Assembly: GCA_026874595.1 (NCBI GenBank)
Contig: CM049314.1
Coordinates: forward strand, 72,120,300-72,184,299
From: Sipunculus nudus
Lineage: Eukaryota; Annelida; Sipuncula; Golfingiida; Sipunculidae
Length of the DNA: 64,000 nt
Direction of reading: 5' to 3'
In this document: positions 30,462 to 43,835 of the stretch, in pieces
Numbering within the stretch: the first letter of the stretch is position 1
Layout of the letters: every line of letters starts with the position of its first letter
The notes under the pieces: model-generated
Seen by the model: only the letters and a program-made list of their open reading frames with translations
The model's database searches: none
Told to the model about the DNA's origin: nothing
Program-made: the position numbers and the translations under genes

Positions 30462-31955
30462 TTTTGAAGCACTATCGGCCAATATCTAACCTTTTGTTCC
30501 TTACTAAAGTGTTAGAAAAGATCGTTGCCACTCGTATCACTTCATACATGAAGGAAAACCATTTGTATGAAGACCAACAGTCTGCATATAGACCTTTTCA
30601 TAGCACTGAAACATGCCTGCTCAAAGTATATAACGATCTTGTCTGGGCTATGGACTCCCAACAAGTATCCATTCTCATACTATTGGATTTATCTGCTGCC
30701 TTTGATGTAGTGGATCATCAGCTCCTGTTACAACGGTTGTCCACCAGGCTTGGAATAAGTGGAGATGCCTTGCAATGGATAAGGTCATACCTGTGCAATC
30801 GAAGTCAGTGTATCAGTGTTGCAGGTCATAAGTCTTCTCCAACTGAGATCACCTACGGTGTTCCACAAGGTTCTGTGCTGGGGCCTCTGTTTTTTACAAT
30901 TTACACATTACCACTTGGTGAATTAGTACGACAGCATGGAATGGATTATCATTTTTATGCTGATGACAGTCAAATTTATGTATCATTTAAACCAGAATCA
31001 AAGGTTCCTATTTCTACCATTGAAACATGCTTGCATGACATAGGTGTTTGGATGTGTCAGAATCTGCTTAAACTCAATGCTGATAAAACTGAGGTTCTGA
31101 TTATCGATACAAACCAGCAAAGGTCAAAAATTCAGTTGAAAACTCTTAATATATTTGACTCTGTAGTTGTGCCAACAAACTGTGCTAGGAACCTGGGGGT
31201 TGTTTTTGACCAAGGGCTTTGCCTTGATAAGCATGTAAATAATATTTGTAGTTTGGCTTTTTACCACCTGCGTAATATAGCTAGGATAAAGGGTTTCCTA
31301 ACTCAAGATTCACAAATAACATTAATTCATGCGTTCATCAGTTCAAGGATTGACTGTTACAACTCTTTGCTATGTGGTCTTCCTAGCAAGTTACTGGACC
31401 GGCTTCAGCGAGTGCAGAATGCAGCTGCTAGGCTTGTAACTGGTGCCAAGAAGCGCGACCACATTACACCTATATTTAAAGAACTCCATTGGCTCCCGGA
31501 GCGACAGCGCATTGATTTTAAAATTTTATTATTAGTATACAAAGCCATAAATGGTCAATCGCCTATTTACATTAGGAACCTCTTAACTTTTTATGTTCCA
31601 GTCAGGCAGCTTAGGTCATCTGACCAAGGGCTTTTAGTGATTCCTAAAGCACGAAGTGAGATGTGTCGTTCGAGAGCTTTCTCAGCTGTGGCACCAAGGT
31701 TGTGGAATGAACTTCCGCACTCAATCAGAGCTTCACCATCTTTAGCTTCATTTAGAAGAAATCTTAAAACTTACCTTTTTATATTAGCTTTTGGTAGTTC
31801 TTAGGAATTAGGGTTTAACTTTTAGGAATCTTTGTTTTAGTAGGAATCTACATTTTATGTTTTAGAAAGACTGTGCTTTGTGTCTTGTAAAGCGCTTTTG
31901 ATAACTATTTTGATTAATTAGCGCTATATAAATTAAATATATTAATATATTATTA
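30462..31955 (+). mobile_element. 5'-truncated L2/CR1-group LINE
   Basis: Covers the reverse-transcriptase region and 3' UTR of a non-LTR retrotransposon. After the stop codon comes a short UTR with TGTAAAGCGCTTTTGATAAC and GCGCTATATAAAT, a 3' end shared by many L2-type LINEs, then an ATATTA-rich tail. The endonuclease and any ORF1 are missing, as in most 5'-truncated insertions. No target-site duplication could be made out, because the flanks are also AT-rich. Confidence 0.9.
30464..31804 (+). CDS. LINE reverse transcriptase fragment (446 codons open)
   Basis: Copies LINE RNA into DNA at the insertion site. Domain order: RT0/1 YRPISNL (residues ~4-10); motif A LLDLSAAFDVVDHQLLL (~73-89) with the first catalytic Asp; motif B GVPQGSVLGPLFF (~131-143); motif C YADDSQIY (~163-170) with the catalytic Asp pair; motif D LNADKTEVLI. 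A C-terminal ELHWLPERQRIDFKILLLVYKA region and RAFSAVAPRLWNELPHSIRA are typical of the L2/CR1 group. All catalytic residues are present and there are no stops, so the insertion may be fairly young. There is no true start codon: the listed start is a TTG just inside the truncation point. Confidence 0.93.
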   Translation: MKHYRPISNLLFLTKVLEKIVATRITSYMKENHLYEDQQSAYRPFHSTETCLLKVYNDLVWAMDSQQVSILILLDLSAAFDVVDHQLLLQRLSTRLGISGDALQWIRSYLCNRSQCISVAGHKSSPTEITYGVPQGSVLGPLFFTIYTLPLGELVRQHGMDYHFYADDSQIYVSFKPESKVPISTIETCLHDIGVWMCQNLLKLNADKTEVLIIDTNQQRSKIQLKTLNIFDSVVVPTNCARNLGVVFDQGLCLDKHVNNICSLAFYHLRNIARIKGFLTQDSQITLIHAFISSRIDCYNSLLCGLPSKLLDRLQRVQNAAARLVTGAKKRDHITPIFKELHWLPERQRIDFKILLLVYKAINGQSPIYIRNLLTFYVPVRQLRSSDQGLLVIPKARSEMCRSRAFSAVAPRLWNELPHSIRASPSLASFRRNLKTYLFILAFGSS

Positions 31956-31959
31956 TAAG

Positions 31960-32925
31960 TATACTGAATGAATTCAGTTTATTAAAACTTGCTTGCTCTG
32001 TGAGACTACTTGTTTTTGCATGCGTTATAATTAACCTTGGAGAATCTTATGCATGATCCGTTTTACCCCATTAAGAAATGTGAGAATGAACAAGTCTATT
32101 GCTCTTTCTTGGAATTTAATTGCACTTAAATATGAAGCCTGTCATGCGGGTTTATCTTGAATGGTTGCAATTCAATATAACATGGAAACCCACTTTCAAG
32201 GTAAAACGTCCAATATTATACATCGATTCAGTACGACATAAACAAATGTGATATGAAAATCAAAGTATTCTTGAGCGATATTGGAAGAAATTTACATGTG
32301 TTATCGAAAACCTAAAAAATTACGGATATTTGTTTGTTTCATAAATCAGTACATGAAAGTTACAAATATTTTTCCTATTATAACCAAAAAAAAAAAAAAG
32401 ATAGTGCAGTAGGCTTTCCGTCGTTGTCACTGAATGCAGGTAACTTCTCAAAGGATATCAGTTAATAACCGGGTGATTTTTTATCGTTGGAATCTCATAA
32501 AACCGTCGATTCCCATTGCCCACGAAATCCCCAATATATAAATGAATGCTTGACTTTTAACTTGAGATTGAATACGTGTGAAACATAACAAGTGCTTCTG
32601 ACATTTCTTTAGAAGTGATTGGACTTATTTTGTTCAATCTCTACATTCTGTCAAATTTACATATGTGGCATATCATTTTACTCTAATGATCTTATAAAAA
32701 ATATCTGTTACGCAACCTGAAACACTGTGAAGAATGACTTTAAGGATACTCAAAATGATGATTCCCAAAAATTGACGGTAAGAAAAACATAATACAGTTC
32801 AGGTTTCAGGGCAAATATATCCCAGATCTCATAGAAAATTTTATATTACATTGAGAGATCTATTTGATACGTTATGTGCCAAAATGATTTTAGGGTGCAC
32901 AACTTTTTCAAAGAGCCAGCAGAAT
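31960..32925. other. Intergenic AT-rich DNA
   Basis: No gene or recognisable repeat apart from an A run near 32386-32398. Confidence 0.45.
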
Positions 32926-33650
32926 ATGGGTCACAGATGAAATATGTCTGGTTCCAAAAGAGACCACCAGAGGCCCCTAGTTTTTTTTGTACGAGGGTTC
33001 TTGTAATAAATGTGAACAATCTGTTAACTGTCTGATTATCAGGTGCTAAAAATACAGTTTGTTGTCCATATTTTACATAATATAGGTAACATTAATCTTA
33101 TTTCACTGTAAAAACATGATTTTACTAGGCCAGAAGTCAAGTTTGCTGCCTATGGTATGGAATAGGTCACACTAACAAAATTTCCTGGTACAAATAATAA
33201 TTCACAAGGGTCAACCAGGAACTAAATTTAGGCATAACAATTTGTGCAGGTCCGACTTTCAGGGTGATAACATCATTTTTCTGTTCCAAAAGGCTTGCAG
33301 AATATAGCGGACCGTGACCTAAATTAAGGTTTCCCATGAATTGGGAAATGGGATTTCTTCGTGAAATGGCCCAGGACGTGCCTGGATGTTAGGTCAGAAA
33401 TGTTTATGCGAAAGGGTAAGAGTTGTGACTGTCTCACTCTGAGGATATTCAAATCATATTTCTTTTCCCTTAGGTCGAGGAACTATGACCTATTTTTTTT
33501 CACGAAAAAAGTGGTCCAGGACCTGCCTGGTTATTACAACAGAAGATTAGGATTTGTGTCCTGTCTCACTTTTAGGCTGTTCACGTTGAATCACGTTGAA
33601 CGGGTACCAATGATAAGGAAATAGAAAATTCTCAATAGAAAATTCTTATG
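32926..33650 (-). repeat. Decayed minus-strand copy of the dispersed repeat family
   Basis: The order of short segments (ATAGCGGACCGTGACCTAAA, AAGGTTTCCCATG, GGATGTTAGGTCAGAAA) matches the right-edge copy at 63890-64000, which has ATATAGGTCACAGTGACATA, CAGGTTTCCATAG and AGATGTCAGGTTAGAAA. About two further rough repeats of the same block lie in this stretch. Ends not definable. Confidence 0.4.
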
Positions 33651-33991
33651 ATTGGTACTGAAGCTATATTTCTTTCATAAAAGAAATGTATATTTACCGG
33701 GTTAAAAACCAGAGGCATTGTTGTTTGATTGGTTATACATATGTAAAAGCAATTGTAAGCATAGATTTAACCATTCAAAATGAATGGACACGGACACAAT
33801 TACAAGAAAAAAGTGTTGATTAGCGTCCAGTTGTATGTAAATATATGCTGAACCGCTATTGCTTAATTATTAGTATATAGGCCGTAACACATACGTTGAA
33901 AATAAAAAATAAAAAACAGATTTCATGGATTGAATATGATCTGTTTATAATAGATGAACCTATCATTACTATTGGACATTGTACAAATATT

Positions 33992-33994
<3 letters not shown>

Positions 33995-34050
<56 letters not shown>
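33995..34050. repeat. (TA)n microsatellite
   Basis: About 28 units. The open frame across it (poly Ile-Tyr) is an artefact of the repeat. Confidence 0.95.
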
Positions 34051-34052
<2 letters not shown>

Positions 34053-34254
34053 CATTTTCAATTTGAAACATATGGGTGGGTTGGGCTTGTATTTAGAGGA
34101 TGAGTTAAAATTTATTTTCTTGTAATGAAAACATATCCATTAAAGAGAGATATACTGATGTATTAACTGCAAAAATGTTATTGAACAAGTACGGTAATTG
34201 TATATAAAAGTAACTAATACAAAGTTCTAATGGCTACAATACAAGTTTATTCAT

Positions 34255-36600
34255 ATAGAATAAGTATATGGTTTTACGAGAGTATTTTAAACAGTATTAA
34301 TATAGTAAAGAATATGTGAATATTATTAAGTACGATGAATGAACTTTGTTTGAACTTCCTTTTATATAAACATAAAGTGAAACATATTGATAATATAAAG
34401 AAATCTAGTTCCACCGTCCCTGTAAAAGGCAAAGATCCATGAATGTTCCTATTCATACGATCTGAAGTAAATGTTAAATAATTGTTCACTCAATTCAAAT
34501 TGTACTAAGCTTTAGTCAAAATAAGACACAAAACACCTAAAATAGATAAAAGATTCGTTTGGTGGCACCAGATCCAATGCGACGTCCTTTTCTCAAGTGA
34601 GTTGTGACTTAATTTAAATTGAAGCCTTCTACGCTTTTTAAAAAGAGTTTGGCTGCTACTCGCCTTGAATAAGAGGCGTTTTATAATATTATTACCGATA
34701 ACACGGGGGAGACAGTGCAAGCGTGAATACACATTACGAGAGACACAGTACTACTTGTACAAAGTATTGCTCGAATACAAATTTGACCCGACCTCACAAA
34801 ACCATACAGGAGGAAAAAATACTTTGTTGTCTGCCTGGAGATAAACTAATACATTTATGCCAGGGCTTAGTCTACCACATTTTTTGTGATATCATATAGA
34901 TGCTATTAAAAAGGTACATTAATGCACGAGACAAGTGTGAGGAGCTCTGTAACTGGCAGAATGGCAGCATGTTTGTAACTCATTAATACAATTAATAAGA
35001 TATGGATTCCTGTATTATAAAAAATATAATCATTGAAAAAAAAATTAAATTTTAAATTATAACTCAATAAGATTATCATTACTTTAATGAACTTTCTCAT
35101 GTAAAGCTTATTGATAATTTTTGTATATATTTGCAAGGTTATATACACAAGGTCTCTCAGGGTTTCAATCAAGCTTAAATATATCCCTGAATAGTCTTTT
35201 CAATAGATTAATTAATTTCCTTCTTTGTAACAGATTTATTTATTTGCTTCTTTTCATCCTGTATCTGGTATCTTTAGGCTTCACCACATGGAGCAGGCTA
35301 AAGCCTGATACAGTGGTGTAATAATTATCACGGCGATGTCATGGTATTAAAATTGTCAGCCTTCTGTCAAACGTTACTTGCAATGTCAATGAATCTTTAT
35401 TAGTAAAATAGTTACTTCTCGCACGCAGGCAACTGCACGAAGATATTTTATGTAAATTTGTATTAAGTAAAAGCCATAAATGATATTATTTTGTGGATCT
35501 TACATTATTTCACGAACCACCATTCTAAATAAGCGTACTATGAGCTAATATGTACAGTCACAATAAAATAATTTAATATGTAAATAGTTTTAATATTGTT
35601 AATCAAAGCCTGCTTCACTTGAATTGAGAACAAAAATAAAACATTTCAGTTATATGTAATTAGGAAATCTATACGACGGCTTCGTTTCACCAGAATTAAA
35701 GTGGGCAAAATATGACTGAAGCTGTTATGGTTCATGATCTGATTCATTAGTTCCTGTATTATTAGATTTGACTTTTATACAAAGACAGTTGATGTCAAAA
35801 CTTTAGTGATTTTTAGTGTTTGACTTCTTTTTACTTTTGTTAATGAAGAACGATATTTCACAGCCATTAAGTGTTGAAAAAGTTTTATTTCAGCACATGG
35901 AATCTTAAATATTAAGCTTTAAAACAAATTTTATTTTATTTTATTGTAAATCATTCTGGAAAAAATAGAAAATGTTTCACACACTCATGAGCCAAATCTC
36001 TGAGACCTAAGAAAGCAGATTCTGTATAAACGAGTCCGCTTCATTTCATTCCATTATTCATTCCATTAATGATATGGCCTTTGTTGATGTCTAGAATTAC
36101 TTTTACAACATCCGTTCAACCTTTGTAAAGCCTAGAAGGACTGGAATGCTAGGCTGACCTCTCTGTAATCGATAACATTGTGTAAAATTCTTTGAAGCAT
36201 CAACTAATTTGCTGATAAATTGATTAGTGTATATATTTACTGGAACATGTGTGAATGGAGAGATATTATTAGCACATGTACACAACACACGGAGGATGAC
36301 CTACCTATGAGGAGTAAGTTTTTGCCGCTCAGCCGCTGACCAGACCATGAATCCACCGGATTGAAACAATAGCGGTGCAGTCCTTAATAAAATTTCTTGC
36401 ATCATGTGTTCAAGTTTGCTTAATGAGCCACATTTCCACAGAATAAGCTATTTTTTCTCTAGGATCCTGGAACCTTTAATTTCCATACATAAAGGTTAAT
36501 TTCAATAGATCTTGCACCCTTTTCTTAACACATTATCCAAATTAAACGAAGGAAAGAATGAACATGCAATTATGTCTTTTAAAGCACGTATAGTGTTTAG
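34255..36600. repeat. Old duplicated block, copy 1
   Basis: Similar, with many changes, to 42420-44280. Anchors: CATATTGATAATATA; AAAATAGATA; TTATAAAACGCC opposite AGGCGTTTTATAA (34674); GTGCAAGCG...ATTACGAGAG; GTCTACCAC; ATTAAAGTGGGCAAAATATG (35695); CATCATGTGTTCAAGTTTG (36402); TTATCCAAATTAA (36531). No shared open frame was found, so what is duplicated looks non-coding or regulatory. Confidence 0.5.
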
Positions 36601-36655
36601 CGGAATGGACCCAAAGCAATGTCAATTTTATGCCCATCACAAGTAGTCTATTGGT

Positions 36656-36676
36656 GGGGGGGGGGGGGGGGGGGGG
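36656..36676. repeat. 21-base G homopolymer
   Basis: Pure G run just beyond the end of the duplicated block. Confidence 0.95.
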
Positions 36677-36679
36677 ATG

Positions 36680-39420
36680 TTCCCTTGTGCTTGGATGTGC
36701 CCTGAGTTACTAATATTTCATTACTATTATCAATATACAAATTAGTATGTTAATGAAGTCACCAGAGGTCAAAAGGCCATTTCTTTCTCGTTAAGAGTTG
36801 CGCTGAGACAATGGAAATGCTCCAAATTACACTTCAAATAGTGAAATTACCAGAAAACATATAATGGCATTGTTGCCTCCTTTCCGAGGGCGTGCACAAA
36901 TATTAATTGTAAAATTAAACTTGTAAAAACATGCATGGTGTTTCCCGGCTCATGTGTCTTCAAAGGTATAGTCTGTTTGATGAAATATCTTTCACAGTTA
37001 TCTGCTGTTTCATCATGGCCATAAATCCTTGATTCCATTTTTTGCGTACTTTACATCAGTGCCTTAAAAGATAGTCAGAAAAGGCCATTGCAGCAAAGAC
37101 CAGGTTGAAGCAAGAATAACATTGAATTATTCTCTTTACCTTTGACGATTGATGGGCAAAGAATAACATTCAGATGCTGCAAACAATGAACTTTAGCTAC
37201 AATTAGTTTTCATATGAACGTCATACATAAGTTAATTTTATCACTCGAAGTTAAATATGTCTTGAACATTGTCAAGGCAAAATATACAAATGAAGAATTA
37301 TGCACATTCCATAACTTTTTTTATTGATCCAACGGGTCTTCTTTAAATAAATGTTCTCATGCAAAACTTATCTAAGTGAATGGCTCGGGATGGGTTCATA
37401 AGGACAATCCATGTGATATGTGTTTTGGGTAGGGGGGATTACGTTTCTTCCTCAAAACATTTTCCCCCAATTTTAATGACCATCAACCATTTTCATGTCA
37501 CATATCCCATTGTATAAGAATAAATATCTTATCTTCACATTAATCAGATAGATCATCCTTTCAGAATCGCACGAGCTCAGTTTTAAAGATCCCTATACAA
37601 ATACCTGCACACACAAACACTTATAACTATGTATATTTAAGATAACAGTTATCCATGAAAATGAAGTTTCTCATGATAAGGCCCATACTAAGATTTAAAG
37701 AGAATCAAGACAAAGAACATAATATGTTACATTTGTGCGGGGAGGGAACCATTTATTATGGAATTCAAAATAAATAGTCTCGTTGTATTTGAGGCTATGG
37801 CCTATTTCAGGTAAGTAAGTCACTCCCCGTCTCCCCCATTTTTAGCTTAAGGTGGAAGACTGGTCCCCCCGCATGACCTGAGTTTATGTGTTTGTTTTTT
37901 TATTTGCATTGAAGAATCTGTTGCCTTAGGAACCCTTAAAGTATTCATTTTCTGAAAGCTGAGAAGATTTTCAACATTTTGGAAAAAATAAACTCATGTT
38001 TGCATTTATTTGCGTTTTCATTTTATTTTAATTTTAACAAGAAAAAAAAAAGTTTATTCCAGCACATCTTAAGTAGATAAAGATTATATTTTTAAAGTAA
38101 TCGATAATGAATATAATCATCAGAGGGTTAAAAATACGATTTTACAGATTATTTCATTTTGAAGCCGTTACAATTCATTTTTTACGTTTTTCTAAGTAAA
38201 ATATTTAAAATTAACTTAAGGCGTAAAATAAAAAAAAAGTTTTATAATTGACACATTACATATATATGTCAAAAATGGCATTTTTCCGGACAAGCAATTG
38301 CTGTAGAAAATAACGCTCTAAATATAAAGTTGTCAGGTGAAATGACGTTTTGAGAAAATGCCTTAAAACTACATTCGAGGAGATCACTTGGTCTACAGAC
38401 GTAACTAAGCACAACTACATTCTGACAGTCACAGACTTTAGTTCTTTTCAAACCATGCCACAATGTACAGAATTGGTTGACTATTTTGATTTAAAAACTA
38501 ATCAAAACGATTAAATTGAGTCCTGTTACAACAGCGACCTGTCAAACACGTGCTCCGGCTACAGGATCGAAGCTTATTTTGGCCGTGTGCCAAGGTTAGC
38601 TGAGTACCAGAAAGCGGGGACCATGTACAATTGTTAGCCGGGCCTAATTGGATACCGTATGTATACACAAAGATCTACGAGAACAGGGGATATGGCCATT
38701 TTAAAGAAAACGAGGGTCGACTAAATAATCCTGGTTTACACCTTTTCAGGTGTTTGGGAGTTTACACTAGAAATTAATTTATAATGGTCATACATATACA
38801 AGTCAAATGTGAAGTCTTGACTTTTTGTTTTTTTTTAAGGTAAGCAGGGTGAAGACGGTTTGTAACATTCATTCAACATCATTCAACATATGCTGATTTT
38901 AGGAGCATTCGAAATTTTTGCGTCGTAGTTTTGTTTGCAATAATGTACGTAATATTGAGTTGTAGCGATGTTAACTGTATGAATATCATAGACGTTATGG
39001 TTAGAATCCGAAGAAGCTGATTATTTAACAAATTTTGTGAATTTTTGCAAGACTCATATTTAGATATAGACATGATGTCATATAATTATGTGTTTTAATA
39101 TTATAAATCAAATAAATTAAATTAATAAATAAAATTAATAAAAAAATAAATTAATTAATAGATTAAACCCTGTTTCTAAACCTTATTTGCCTAACTTTCC
39201 CCTACTTTTTTCTTGCTCTGTAGCATGCAATTTCAAAATATAGTGAATTGCTTTTCTTATAAGAAGTAAATAATTATGAACAATTAAGGCACTATGTGGT
39301 GTTAAAACCAGTTTAAATCTGCCCACTACCATTGTTATAACTTTTATGGGTCCAGTCCTACTTTGTTCTGGGTAGTAGTGACAGTGGACAAGTTAAAATT
39401 CTTGTGCCTGATTAGTAAAG

Positions 39421-39462
<42 letters not shown>

Positions 39463-39521
39463 GCAGGTGAATGAAGGACTATATGGCTCTATAGCTTATT
39501 CACTGTCTAAGCAACTCCTCG

Positions 39522-39562
<41 letters not shown>

Positions 39563-40767
39563 TATAAATATATACTTATATTTATAAAAAGACAGAGAGA
39601 GAAAGAGAGAGATTTTTATTCTCTCCAGAAAATTAAGATCTATGTAAAATTGTTAATATAAATCTTCTCCAATACAACACGAAACCACATTATTGATCAA
39701 TCCATAACAAATAAATATTGTGCTTAGTGCATACCAATGATCAGGCATGTTGATGTTACGAACTAGGATTCAATGAAATCAATGATTTATTACCCATTAT
39801 ATAAATATTCTTTAAAATAATCATGAATAATTACATTATGCAACCTGTGACTTAAAGCGTTTAAGCAAACTGCAAGTTAATGCACTTTTTAATAGATATA
39901 TTGTATGTAGACGTATAGTGAAATGTTATTGACCGAAATTTCTACAAAATGTATCCTTTCACACGCAGGAACATGCTCTTATAGAGTCTGCTTCTTCATT
40001 GTCGTACACTATAATAGCATATATACATATACTATATATCCACTAAAATGTGGATGAAGTGAAGAAAAATTTTAAAAGTTTCATAATATGCTGTGTGTAA
40101 AGATTCCTCTGCGGCATTCCAAAACCACCTGTGGCACTGAATAAAATGAAAATTAATGTATACATTATTTAATTAAATAATGTATATGATCCTTTGGCAG
40201 GCGGGACGTTGTCAAATATTGCTTCTCTATTTTATTATTGTTCTACTTGCATCAAATTCGATGCACTTTGCCTTTTGAGGTTTATTTTCATATTTAATTC
40301 AAGGATACACTCGCTTCTGCTTGGTATTTGATGCAATATATTTACTGTTAAAGGATATTATCAGCAGACACCACGTGTACATCAGTACCTTAACTGAATT
40401 TTTTTCTGATTATTCCATGCTTTTATAGTGTAGACAGGAGCAATCCGATTGTCGGAACAAACACCCTGGAAGGATGTATTATTTTTACCTAGGCCAGAGT
40501 TTCGTGACAGTTTGTCATCTGATGACTTAATTAACATGTTAGTTTTCGCAGTGATAGTGGTAATGAATAGATGAATTTAATAGTGACATTATAAGGGATA
40601 ATTTTTCAAAACATTTTTACTGAGAAATGTTAAACGTTCACTTGTTCCAGAGTTTTAGACCTTTTGACTCATTGCAATACTAATTTGTATATCGATAATT
40701 GTAATATGTAAGGGACTTAAGTATTAACAAATTCAAAAGGTCATGTATTGTTCTTTAATTTGTATAT

Positions 40768-40814
<47 letters not shown>

Positions 40815-42415
40815 CGTTACTTAAAAGATAAATTATGAAAATGTATCATTATTGTGCCCTTCTTGTTAAAAACAGAATATGTTAATTGCAGTACGTTTTA
40901 ATAAAATCTAAACTATGCTTGGCCTGCGGTTTGGGTAACCGAGCTTAATCTGTTTGAAAAGGGCCCTATCATATATTTTGCAAATGCATTTGTGAATATA
41001 AAAAAGTATGTACCATGCTGATGAGTATATCACACTAGCTCATTTGACGATGCACATGTCCCATAGATGATATAATTTACATAAAGTCTTTGTATAATTT
41101 TGAATGGTACAGACTTTCAATATTGGAAACATTGATATCTTCTATAATAGAGATGAAAGATATATTTAATTAAGTTCAACAGCCAAAATAAAATTCTTAT
41201 TAATGGATACAATGCTTCATGTACTGCAAACCCGTTAACACTGGCACCTGAAATGAACAACCGGGGTAAACTGGTTCACTACTCAAAACACCAGTGTAAT
41301 TTTTCTGTAAACCAAATATTTTTTTTGTATACCTATAATTTGGTTACGAGTGTCTAGTTAGTCTGATTTTTTTCCACAATGCAACACAATCCCCAAAACG
41401 GAGAGCAGTTTCAGGCTTGCGTCTTGTAATGCTAGACGTATAAGTCCTATGACATAACATAATATCGAATGCCGTCAAGCTCCTGATCATTCCTACCTAA
41501 TAATTCCCTACTGCGAAAATTATGAATTTGTGCAGCCTCATGTTAGGTGTAATCAATTATATTTTTAAAAATGATTACCAGTTATCTGGAATTTGTTCTC
41601 CTCAAATCACGAGCGTGCGTTTGTTATGTAGGCCTCTTATGTAAAACTTACATGTTTGTGTATACTAGTATATAATGAATAGTGTTAGTCTGATTTATTT
41701 CACGTTTCAACACAATCCGATAAAACTAACAAAATATGTGTCCTGTTGTGACTAGTTTACTAATAGGCCTCATAACACGAAAGAAATTCGCGTCATGCGG
41801 CATCTAATTATTTTCACTTTAACCTTAACTATTGCTCAATTATTATTTTGTCAAGTCTCGTTTTAGGTTTGATCAATAATAAGATTTTTTTTATTTTATA
41901 ATAGTCGAAAGTTTGTATAGGCTGACAGTATAAGCCTCTGCGATTAGATCAAGGTCTTATTATTGTTGTTTTCTTATTTAAGAACCGTTTCTGTTGTTTA
42001 TCTACTAGGTTATATAATAATAATTATATATTAATTTAAGATTTTTATCGCTAAACCTATTATTCTCCAGAGTTACGTATGATAAATTAAACGGTCACGG
42101 CAGTTACATAATTAAACAGAACAAAAACAATGGGATTTTGGTTTAATTATAGGCAATACAGTAAAAATAAATGACGAATAACTGACGTGGACAAGTGTTC
42201 AGTTTTTTTATAAATCAATTACGTCATCACCTGACATCAGCCTCTGATGGTGCCGCCGTGCGGTGTCATTGCATGGCTTATATTCCTAAGGATAATTCTT
42301 TTATTCCAAATTGCTACCTTCCATGTGATAAGCTATCATTTTCCTAAACAGGGTACCTCTTCATGCTAATCAAGTGGGCCAATGATAAGAAATCGTAACA
42401 GATCTTTTTTCATCT
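36680..42415. other. Gene-poor AT-rich region
   Basis: No supported exon over nearly 6 kb. Contains TA tracts at 39423-39459, 39526-39557 and 40769-40811, a short GAGAGA tract near 39591 and an AATTAAAT-rich stretch at 39100-39165. Confidence 0.5.
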
Positions 42416-43535
42416 TTTAGAAGAATTAAATGATTTTAGGAGACTCTTAACAATAAGTATTCATATAATTTGATGATATCAGTATCTTATTAAGTAAGAT
42501 TAAAAGTCTAAAAAATGTCGTTTACTTAATAAACTTTAGTTTATATAAATATATGGTGGCAAATATTGATAATATAGAAATTTTGTTCCAACGTTTATGT
42601 AGATCCTAAAACTGGCAAATATCCATATGGTGTAAACATTAGTGATTAATTGCGTTCTTAATTCATAGTTTGATAAACTTTAGTCATTACTAAGTCATGA
42701 AAACTTAAAATAGATAGCAGTATTGTATGCTTGCACAAAGTCCAATGGAACGTCTTTATCGCAAGTGAGATGTACCTGAATTTTAGTTCAAACGTTCTTA
42801 TCATTTCGAAGAATGTTTTGCCCATTCCAGACCTTTGCTTCTACCTGTTTTGAATAAGTGGCGTTTTATAACAAAATAACAGCGGACACACACTGCAAGC
42901 GGGACAATAAAATTACGAGAGGACCATTATTACTCGTAAAAAGTATTACTTGCATACAAAACCGGTTAAGCAAACCTGAACAGACCTCACGAATCCACGC
43001 AGTAGTAAAAACTATTTTGCTTATCTAGCTGTAATCTAATACTTTTAACAAAGCGCTACGTCTACCACTTCTTTCACATATCTTGCAGAATTTAGGTTAC
43101 AGTAACTCGGAATAGATAGATCGCAGTAAATTAATCAAAGTGTATAGGGATATTTTAAAGAACTATATGGATGTCAATTTAGAAATTTCTGGGTGCAACA
43201 GTAAAATTTTGTGCCCTGTATTATTATCTGGGTGGTTAAAATCATGGTTATGGCCAGAAGTTTGCAGAATATTAATTATGACCTAATTTTAGGTTTTCGA
43301 GGGGATTTGCCCATAACCTGCCCAGATGTACAGTTATAAGTGTCTAGGTTAACGATTTCAGTTTGTGCTATATTAACGGCTGGACTCCATCATTTGAAGG
43401 TCTTGTTAGAGGCAAAAAATAGTTAAAATACAGGTGGCTTCGCCAGTCTTCCGGAATAGATAAAACAATTCATGATCAATGTGCATAGACAAAACCATGG
43501 CAATCATTGCATTATAGTTTAGATGTTTAATTATT

Positions 43536-43640
43536 GGGGGGGGGGGGGGGGCACTTCGGAGCCCACAGCCCAAAGCTCGGAGGATATGGGTCGAACTGAC
43601 CTAATTTCTGGTTTCCAATTAAATTTCGAGAGGTTAAGCT
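43536..43640 (-). repeat. G run and minus-strand fragment of the dispersed repeat
   Basis: After a 16-base G run, AGCTCGGAGGATATGGGTCG and GACCTAATTTCTGGTTTCC are the reverse of the TTAGGTCTCTGTTACCCATA...CAAGCTATAGGG segment seen in copy 4 at 56.9 kb. Confidence 0.5.
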
Positions 43641-43835
43641 CTCGCTCTCTCCGCTGGCGACCCGATTTTCGTCCTCTGAATGGTCATGAGAGTGGGTTGT
43701 TATTTCCAAGGCCGGTGGTTTTCTCCGAGTTCTTCGGTGTCCTCCACCCCTACAGACTACCGAACACCATTATCTTACTATTGGTTGATTAGATAATATT
43801 TTGAACAATCCGTGTATAATAAAAAAAGTTTATAT
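43640..43835 (+). repeat. Decayed SINE, same family as 22.5 kb
   Basis: Keeps CCGCTGGCGACCC, GAGAGTGGGTTGT, AAGGCCGGTGGTTTTCTCCG, CAGACTACCGAACACCAT and the tail CAATCCGTGTATAATAA. The A and B boxes are lost. It preserves the 3' two-thirds of the element. Confidence 0.7.

Noticed and set aside
33856-34071. 71-codon frame rich in Ile-Tyr
   Set aside because: Generated by the TA microsatellite.
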